Assembly (NCBI GenBank): GCA_963170055.1
Contig: CAUJGJ010000397.1
Location: 10,166,801-10,230,800 of the forward strand
Direction: 5' to 3'
DNA: 64,000 nucleotides
Origin: Halisarca cf. caerulea
Taxonomy: Eukaryota > Porifera > Demospongiae > Chondrillida > Halisarcidae
Shown: piece after piece, positions 57,501 through 64,000 of the stretch
Numbering within the stretch: position 1 is the stretch's first letter
Layout of the letters: every line of letters begins with the position of its first letter
Position numbers and translations under genes: made by a program
Notes under the pieces: model-generated
What the model saw: the letters and a program-made list of their open reading frames with translations, nothing else
Database searches by the model: none
Told to the model about the DNA's origin: nothing

Positions 57501-58523
57501 ATGCTATGAAACAAAATCATGGTTGACCAGCATCATATGTGACGTGCACAGCGAAAAGGTACCCAAATCGTCTACAGTATAAACAATGCAAACAAGGCAA
57601 AACCAAAAATGTCTCTGGTGATTTTCAGGTCCATCCGCCCTGTAGTTTGTTAGTTTCAAAGACTTGAAGTTTTCACTCAGTGACCATGACTATTATAATG
57701 TCGATTACAGAGAATACGTCACAGTCACAACATTATGAATATAATTATCTCGCTAGCCTGCCATTGTAAATCCCCATACATGTCATAAATCATTGCGAAA
57801 TAATATGCGACGTCGCGTCCACGGACAGTATACTAAAGAACGGAAATAAAACTTCGCGAAGCCTTCCCTAGCAATGGCTGATTCTGTGCTACAGTTATAA
57901 ACTTGGTCAGTTTGACGTTTCCTGTAGGAATACGGAAGCAAAACTTGCTCACATAGCTGATACATCATTGTAGCCTAATATAGTTGTAACAAAAACTCGA
58001 TTTTGAAAAGAATCGGTTTGGGTACCTTTTCTCTGCGCAATCACATATCATACATAATATTTTTGAACTTAGTCTAGCTATATAGGGCCTGGCATTACGT
58101 TGTTATATAGTGGTGCTACCGGTATCTAATCATTACCGTCATCATGATAGACATACTTGTCAGTGATGTGCTTTAACTTTGTTGCACATGCTGTTTTTTG
58201 TGCAGAAAGTGGCTCAAAGAAAAGCTGAATTGAAAACAATGAGCTTTCGCAGTGAAAATGCCAAAAAGCAGTGGATTAAGGTCATGACCTCTGAGTACAT
58301 GTCAAGCGATGAAAGTGGCATGGAAGAGGATGATGACACCTTAGTTATTCACCGTCTTTCTTGGCGTGCAAAGGCTGTAAATGACCTTTTTAAATATTTG
58401 GACGACAGAATTTGGACAAAGAAGAGTGCATTGGCTAGGCGCCAAACACGGAAGAGGGTTGTTTCAAGCACCCCTTCTAGCCGCCCACAGCCTTCTTCAT
58501 CTCCCGATTGGGCCATAGTGTAA

Positions 58524-58799
58524 GACTGTACCTGAACAGTAACTGTTGTATTGTATTTAGTATTTCTTAGACAACTATATAGCAATATACTGTTACATGG
58601 TATATTATTATGTTGTGTTTTATCATGTTACTGTTCAATTAGTTTGTGTAGACTAAGTTCAACTCGGTGTTATAATAATTGCAATTTTTAGCATACATAT
58701 TGTATTTTTGTGTTGAGTATTGTACTATTTGATTATAATAATACAAAAAGTAAATTCGCAGATGTGAAATTTGTGCATTACATGTATACAGCATGCATG
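58524..58799. other. 3' flank of EnSpm-1 accessory gene
   Basis: AT-rich sequence with several AATAA-like words that could serve as polyadenylation signals; nothing else seen. Confidence 0.3.
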
Positions 58800-59092
58800 T
58801 AGCAGGAAATTCCAATGATTGCTGTTCTACTGTCTGTAGGAAATCTCACTGAATATACATATTTTCTGGTACATTAAATGTACATGAAATCTGATGTTTC
58901 CTGTACATTTTTTGACTGTACCCAAAATACCACATTTCAGGGTAGTGCAGGAAATTGTACTCGATAGTTGCTCTACCGTAGGTACAGGAAATGTCACTGA
59001 CATTCTGAAATTTCCTGAATCCCAAAATTCACAGGAAATGTGGAATTTACTATACATTTCAGATATCAGGAAACTCCATTGTTTTCCCTGTG
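58800..59092. repeat. EnSpm-1 right subterminal repeat region
   Basis: About eight AGGAAAT/ATTTCC(T)-type words in both orientations (for example 58803, 58839, 58902, 58948, 58985, 59008, 59033, 59068), mirroring the left end. They are probable binding sites for the accessory protein. Confidence 0.7.
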
Positions 59093-60519
59093 GTATTACA
59101 ACTCATTCTGGTGCAACTTGCATATAACATTGTGTATTTCTACACTTTATCAGTACAGTCCTTCCATTAAGTGAATATATGATGACTTTTACTGTGATGG
59201 TCAACAAAGCAAATTTACAACATATTCAAGTTTAATCATGAAATAATACTATCGCATGTGGAACATGTCCGAATCTGCCCTGCGTGCTAATTAGTTGGAA
59301 TCCGAGCCAAAATGTTATTCAATGGCTTCAAGTCATGTGACATGTGCATGATAAATCGTGAGGATAATATGTGTACGCATTAAGTTTGTTTCTCTGCAGC
59401 AATCATTTTGCATTTTCTGTACACTTGCAAACGTTCATCCCGATAAAATTCGTTCAATCGTATTCATTCTGGGAAGAAGGTTGGCTAAAGTGCGTTGATA
59501 ATCAGTATTTTAATATCCCGGAAACAGCAAGACGTTCCGAGATGGCATGCTATTTTCTCTCAACGGGTTCAATTCGAACCCATTGAGGAGAAAAATGAAG
59601 ATAGGCCATTCTATTCTAAAGTAAAACATTCGTTATTTAGATTCAAAAGCAACGGCTACCGCCGGATATTACGCACCTTACTTCGACTCTGATATCCGAC
59701 GTTAAAGTTCTTTGAATCGTCGTCAAAAGTATCCTCCTCCTGTTACAAATGTTCTGACTCCTTTAAAATGTATTTCGTTTGGCGTATCATTCACTGCCAT
59801 GCTCGTCGTGTCTTCAGACCAAATTTAGTCCTCACGTCCACTGTAGTACATCACGCGCATGTCATGTGACAAAATGGCCTCAACGAGTCATTCGTTAAGG
59901 TGTATCTTTAATGGCCGGGAGCCAAAAAGTTAAGGCCGATTAGCCTAGTCTTTTTAGATTTTTCGAATAATCATAGGCAACTTTAGACTTTCCATGTGGG
60001 GGATTTTGATTGTTGTCTTCCTACAAAAGTTACAAGCCAAAATGTGAGTGTCTGTTGTGTCAATTTATGGTTTTCAGTGATTTTCTCAGTAACTGTTCCA
60101 CGTACAAAAATCCCCCACATGGAAGTTTTAGATATTGCTATAAGGAACCTCTTTACCCTTTTTGGTCTCCATAGCTTTCAATCTCCAGTGGCTCCCGGCG
60201 TTTTTGTGCCTTTAGATATGGTGAAGAAAACTACTTCTAACTTCGTCTTCACATATGCTATTACTTCGATTTTGGGCTCAAAATGGAGACAATACAACAC
60301 GCTACACGATGATATTTCTTTCGAAGAGATACAATAGACCTACAAAAAGAAATGGGACCAAAAGCGAACCTGAATTTTTTCGCAACCTGAAGACTTACAA
60401 GTGCAAATGGACATGTTCCACATGCGATGTCTCAATTTACATTATTTTTGAGTTGCTTATATGCAGTTTTCAGATGCTTAGTAGTAGACTTTTTCAGGTG
60501 ATTAGTGTTGGTTAAATGA
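59093..60519. other. Intergenic stretch with an inverted-repeat structure
   Basis: 59910-60215 contains nested inverted words: GGCCGGGAGCCA (59913) against TGGCTCCCGGCG (60189), and CCATGTGGGGGATTTT (59991) against AAAATCCCCCACATGG (60107). It may be a small foldback element. No gene recognised elsewhere. Confidence 0.45.
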
Positions 60520-63500
60520 AATGAATACAGTATAATAGAGTTTCTGGGTACATTCTGCTCCCAGTATCTTTTTTCTCCTATCTTTATGATCCGGAATTTT
60601 ATAAGGTGACCAAGGTGAAGAATAGTCACCCTGGTGCCACCTCAGACGGATCTCTGTGGGCATAACCAGCAGACACTCTCCTATTGCAGGCACATCAGAG
60701 TCACCCTCCATGTACACTGCAACAAAATGCCCAGTCTGGAGTTGTTCTGTTCCAGACACTGGCCATGATTGATTGGCTAGGTGGTCGATAGCGGCCAATG
60801 TACACCTACAAATGGAAAGAAGGAATTGATAATACCAAATTCCTATTCCTCATGTGTATTTCCTAGACACTAGACTGTTTGTGCAAATTTGCACTACCAA
60901 GTAATCACATGGGCAAAAAGCAAGAGTGCAAATTTGCACAATGTCATTATGCAATAAAATTATAGGATTGTGCAATTTGGGTGCATCACACGTGTTCTCA
61001 TTCTCACAGATTAGCTCCCCCACCTAATATAAAATGGAGGGCGGAAACGGGCATAGGAACAAGACAGATCAGTAGGGCCCTTAGTGTTCCGAGCGATCTA
61101 CAGGCTGAATCATTCAGGATATTTATCGTATGCGCCGATTTCCATCTTTTTTCGTGGCTATATATGGAAAGAATTGTTCATATTACGGACTTTACATCGC
61201 GGTACGGTAAGGTACGTAAGTGGATACACCGTTGTTGTAGGGTCTATGGTCTACGTAATAAGGGAGTGCATGTCAAAATATCACATGTGTCTCAATGTTC
61301 AATGCTAAAAACTTCACAATGACGATGTAATATTGCCACATATTGTTAGTACATACAGTGGACTTTAAGTAAGTACGTACCTTCATAGTTTATAAGGTGA
61401 AGAACCCAAATTTCGTAAAGCCTGTTAATTCGTGCATAGCCTTCAAAAAGTATTTCAACTTGAATAGAGTGGGTTAGATTACGCAGGGTCTATGCATGAA
61501 TTTAGGAGCTTTACAAAATTTGGTACCTTTCCTTACCCTTCAGACCTGCACTTTGGAAAGGGGGGCATACAATATGGGGGTGTAAGGGAGTAGGCAACTA
61601 TACTTAGGGTTTCTTTTCAGAAAGCTAGGGGGAATTAGTCTGTGGTATTTTCTGTCTCCTTAATGTACATCCTAAGCCAAGTAAGTTTCACTGTATAGTA
61701 ATAAGCATTGTTACAGTATGTTTTACCCCAAGCTTACATTTGATTCCGTTGTTTCTGATTCAAATATGTCACATGTGGTGGTGTCTCTTGTGCTTTCTAT
61801 GGGAGGAGTGACTCTGTTGCTGGTCTTCCTGATCAATTCAGGTATTAACCACAGAGACTCTGCCATGCTCTGGTCCACCTTATCATCAAAGGTGGGGAGG
61901 ATGTTGCTGAGGAAGTCCTTCCACTTAGTTACGGACAGACTGTCAAGCCATTTATACCATCGAGGAATGTCCCTCTCCAGAGCTGTTCCATCCATTTTGA
62001 CGGTGTTGGACTGAAGTAGACCAGGAAATCCTCTGGGTTGCCCCTAAACAAGGATATATATTATGTAAGTTCAATTTTGTATTCGGCAGAAGCACACATA
62101 CGTACATATTTGGAGAAATTTAAAGCAAGTACAGACACTACATGGAGGAGCATGCATATGCTTGTGGTACATGTTTTTCTGGCCTTTTATGGTATGCAAT
62201 GTGTATTGTGTCCAAATAATATTTCATAATATTGTATAATAAAGCGTAAATGGCCTATACGTACGTACACAAATGATCTGCTCAAACACACCGTGAGTAG
62301 TGATCCATGTTCTTACCACTCAGAATGGCTCCATCTTTTGCTGCAAAAGACTACCTTACCAGTGGCCTCGTCCACTGCAAACTTGAAGCAAAGGGGCACT
62401 GAATGCCCATGCACATCAGCAATGTGAGGTCTGAGCCATTCCTTCACATCAAACACTAATTGAACTGTCTTCACTGTTGGTTCAGAGGTGGATGATGCCA
62501 CAATAGAATTGACCAGTGCTACATATGTCATGCAAATCACACATTAGTGATTGGGATATTTGGGAATGGGCAATAGCAGCAGTGTCATGCAATCTTTTTT
62601 GCATGTGCTTTACACACCTTGCAGAGTTTCTGCACCTGTACGTTGAATGTTTGGTGCTATTCTGCTAAAGAACTGGTCCACATCCTCATGCGTGTGTCCG
62701 ACAGGGAGGAAATTCAGTTTGACCTGTAAACAACTTGGGCATTGCTTTAGTGGCTTACAAGAATGATTATCATTGAACTTAAAGTCTTTGTGAAGGTACG
62801 TATCTACGGTATAGTATATTCCAATACACTGACCTTACAAAATACTTTGGCTTTGACTAAATAGCAGCAAAATCCCAGAAGATACTGGTTTTTGTTTTCC
62901 CGGCAACTGTTATCCATTTGAAGATACAGTACAGGTGGAAGGGTCTTCTGGTCTGCCAGCACTTCCAACAGCACTTAAATTGTCAAATTCGTGTCGTGTG
63001 GCCATTGGTAGAGGTCAATAAAGGCATAAACCCTTTTCCCTCTAGTAGATTTGGTATAAACCAAAGCACCTGTAGTTCGTTATACGTATGTAGGAATATA
63101 TGTTCCATTTACATATGTACGTGTTGTACACACAGAGACTCAATATTTATTTTGTAATGTTACCTGTCACATGAGTCCCCAAGCGCCACAAGTTTTGGGT
63201 GGACTTTGCTTCCTGAGGTAGCTGCGGGACATTTGTCTTGCTTTGGTCCATACCGTCTACAATGATGGCTAAATACTTGTCAGGGGAAGTACGGGCTTTG
63301 TCGCGGTGCTTGTAGTACTTCATCCTTTCCTCACTATAGTATGTCAATTTGGTGATAAAGGGTGTATAATAGAGATATTGCCAACAGTACCCACTTGACA
63401 TGCTGGATATGGCTTTTGTACCCCTCACACAGTGCCTTGGCTGCCTCGGACTTCCCAGTCATCTTCCGTTTCTCCTTGCTGTACTGCACGCAAATGTCAC

Positions 63501-64000
63501 ACTTGCTGAACCGACTCTTCTGTGGGATTGAAAAGGATGTTATTTACTTGAAGGTTTGTTATTGTTGTGTAATACTAGTAGAATATGTATGTACTTACAC
63601 ACCTCCTCAACAGTTAAGTAGGTCATATAATATTATATGTATGTACATGTTCCCAATGTTAAACATTTCTTATTGGGCTACTTTATTCATAGCATAGGAT
63701 GCACTGACCTTTGGAATCACTACATGCTTAAATTCCTCCTTCCAAACTGCTGTGAAATGCTCATACGTAATTATGTCATCTGGGAACAATCCAGCATTGC
63801 AGAGAGATTCTGTAACCATGAACAAGCATATAGTGTTGTGTATTGAATTTGCATCTGCAGAAAATTGTTATCTCTATCCTTGTAAGTGTAAGCATAATAA
63901 TACTAAATTGTGCATACCCCATGTTTGCACACACGTACATACATATGATATGTATGTATGTACAGTACCTTTCATCATCATGTACAGAGATTTCTTTGTG
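60502..64000 (-). pseudogene. DUF7869-type RNase H-like (putative transposase) gene, 5' end outside
   Basis: - strand exons in order: about 63820-63711 (SLCNAGLFPDDIITYEHFTAVWKEEF...VIPK), 63521-63430 (FSKCDICVQYSKEKRKM), 63370-63160 (YYKHRDKARTSPDKYLAIIVDGMDQSKT), 63070-62835 (GALVYTKSTRGKRVYAFIDL then LYLQMDNSCRENKN), 62725-62622 (LNFLPVGHTHEDVDQFFS), 62540-62320, 61990-61720, and a last exon 60798-60502 with an SH3/BAH-like end (GHFVAVYMEGDSDVPAIGE...LRWHQGDYSSPW). The conserved IDGMDQ, MDN and GHTHEDVDQ blocks define the DUF7869 family, whose acidic residues suggest a DDE/RNase H fold. A TAA at 62975-62977 interrupts the fourth exon listed. The N-terminus lies beyond 64000. Confidence 0.7.

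Larger units (their letters stand above)
50141..58523 (+). pseudogene. EnSpm-1 accessory (TnpA-like) gene, first exon split by Kolobok-2
   Basis: Exon 1 starts at the ATG 50141 (MDGWSEEDLFPSDEDDT, acidic, then RPVRKCPAKSKRENF), is cut at 50367 by Kolobok-2 and resumes at 54999 in frame (KRKSRSNGSK). Four related exon-like modules follow at about 55140-55235, 55555-55615, 55710-55805 and 56400-56490 (SG-x-SGRRLTSPPG-x-DSDQG pattern). A homologue of exon 3 of the 6.5-14.4 kb gene lies at about 57090-57190 (LNYKSQSNQAVVNCLVKE), and the C-terminal exon at about 58206-58523 reads MSFRSENAKKQWIKVM, MSSDESGMEEDDD, VIHRLSWRAKAVNDLFKYLD, ending SPDWAIV. Complete splicing is not resolved. Likely a DNA-binding partner of Tnp2 recognising the subterminal repeats (inference). 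Confidence 0.6.
41483..59092. mobile_element. EnSpm/CACTA element (EnSpm-1) carrying two nested TTAA elements
   Basis: Left end CACTGCAAAAAAAGAGGGAT; reverse-complemented right end CACAGGGAAAACAATGGAGT; the first 26 bp match at 18 positions and both continue into TTTCCTG. Both termini carry many short AGGAAAT/ATTTCCT repeats, the subterminal layout of CACTA elements. Between them lie a Tnp2 transposase (- strand, 49938 to 42030) and a divergent accessory gene (+ strand, from 50141). Removing the two insertions (42197-46413, 50368-54994) leaves about 8.75 kb, a usual size for an autonomous EnSpm. The flanks TA and GT do not give a clean duplication. Confidence 0.8.

Noticed and set aside
41483..59092. 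Clean 2- or 3-bp target duplication for EnSpm-1
   Set aside because: The flanks read TA before the left end and GT after the right end; GTA occurs on both sides but not at equal distance, so I do not claim a duplication.
1..64000. tRNA, rRNA, riboswitch or CRISPR features
   Set aside because: No cloverleaf, conserved rRNA stretch or regularly spaced short repeat with unique spacers was seen; the regular arrays are minisatellites without spacers.

Overview
The window is eukaryotic DNA, almost certainly from an early-branching metazoan. Genes are split by short GT-AG introns of roughly 50-150 bp. The transposon families (PIF/Harbinger with MADF-BESS partners, EnSpm/CACTA with Tnp2, Kolobok-type, piggyBac, KDZ-associated CxC proteins, Ty3/gypsy) are the mix common in sponges and cnidarians. 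A sponge is my best guess, at low confidence. I found no rRNA, tRNA, CRISPR array or operon. Nearly everything here is mobile or derived from mobile elements; the only cellular-looking domain is a single-exon protein kinase at 14.5-15.8 kb, and it too may be element cargo.

Layout. 1-4.36 kb: Ty3/gypsy remnant, interrupted by a 1.06 kb CACAGG-ended element with a 2-bp target duplication, and cut in its 3' LTR by a frameshifted Harbinger transposase (4.6-5.8 kb). 6.46-14.42 kb (- strand): one six-exon gene (341 codons) for an EnSpm-type accessory protein. A foldback element, a Tigger-like MITE, a piggyBac MITE and a 130-bp minisatellite sit in its introns, and a second CACAGG element sits in its first exon. 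A kinase gene diverges from it across about 106 bp. 16.5-20.7 kb (- strand): a Tnp2-like C-terminus split by a complete piggyBac element (17042-20570) that encodes an open 924-codon transposase. 20.9-23.2 kb: Helentron-like repeats and (CA)n arrays. 23.2-29.0 kb: two Harbinger transposase loci with two MADF-BESS partner genes on the other strand. 29.98-31.93 kb: a Kolobok/T2-like element with THAP remnants. 32.4-33.9 kb: (CA)n and a 79-bp minisatellite. 34.7-38.7 kb: a head-to-head pair of a DUF3987 P-loop protein and a CxC5/CxC6-type KDZ N-terminus. 38.75-41.48 kb: a second degenerate gypsy element. 41.48-59.09 kb: a very large EnSpm/CACTA element that has been invaded twice. 60.5-64 kb: a DUF7869-type gene running off the end.

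The centrepiece is the 41483-59092 EnSpm element. It encodes a Tnp2 transposase (- strand) and a divergent accessory protein (+ strand) homologous to the one at 6.5-14.4 kb. Two unrelated TTAA-inserting elements have landed in its coding exons: Kolobok-1 (42197-46413) in the last Tnp2 exon and Kolobok-2 (50368-54994) in the accessory exon. Each carries a many-exon DDE-type transposase with a shared D-x-R-x-D-S motif. Each also carries, convergent to it, a small Cys-rich protein resembling the cytoplasmic ballast domain of the P2X7 receptor. This recurring pair of transposase and ballast-like protein is the best candidate here for an under-described system.
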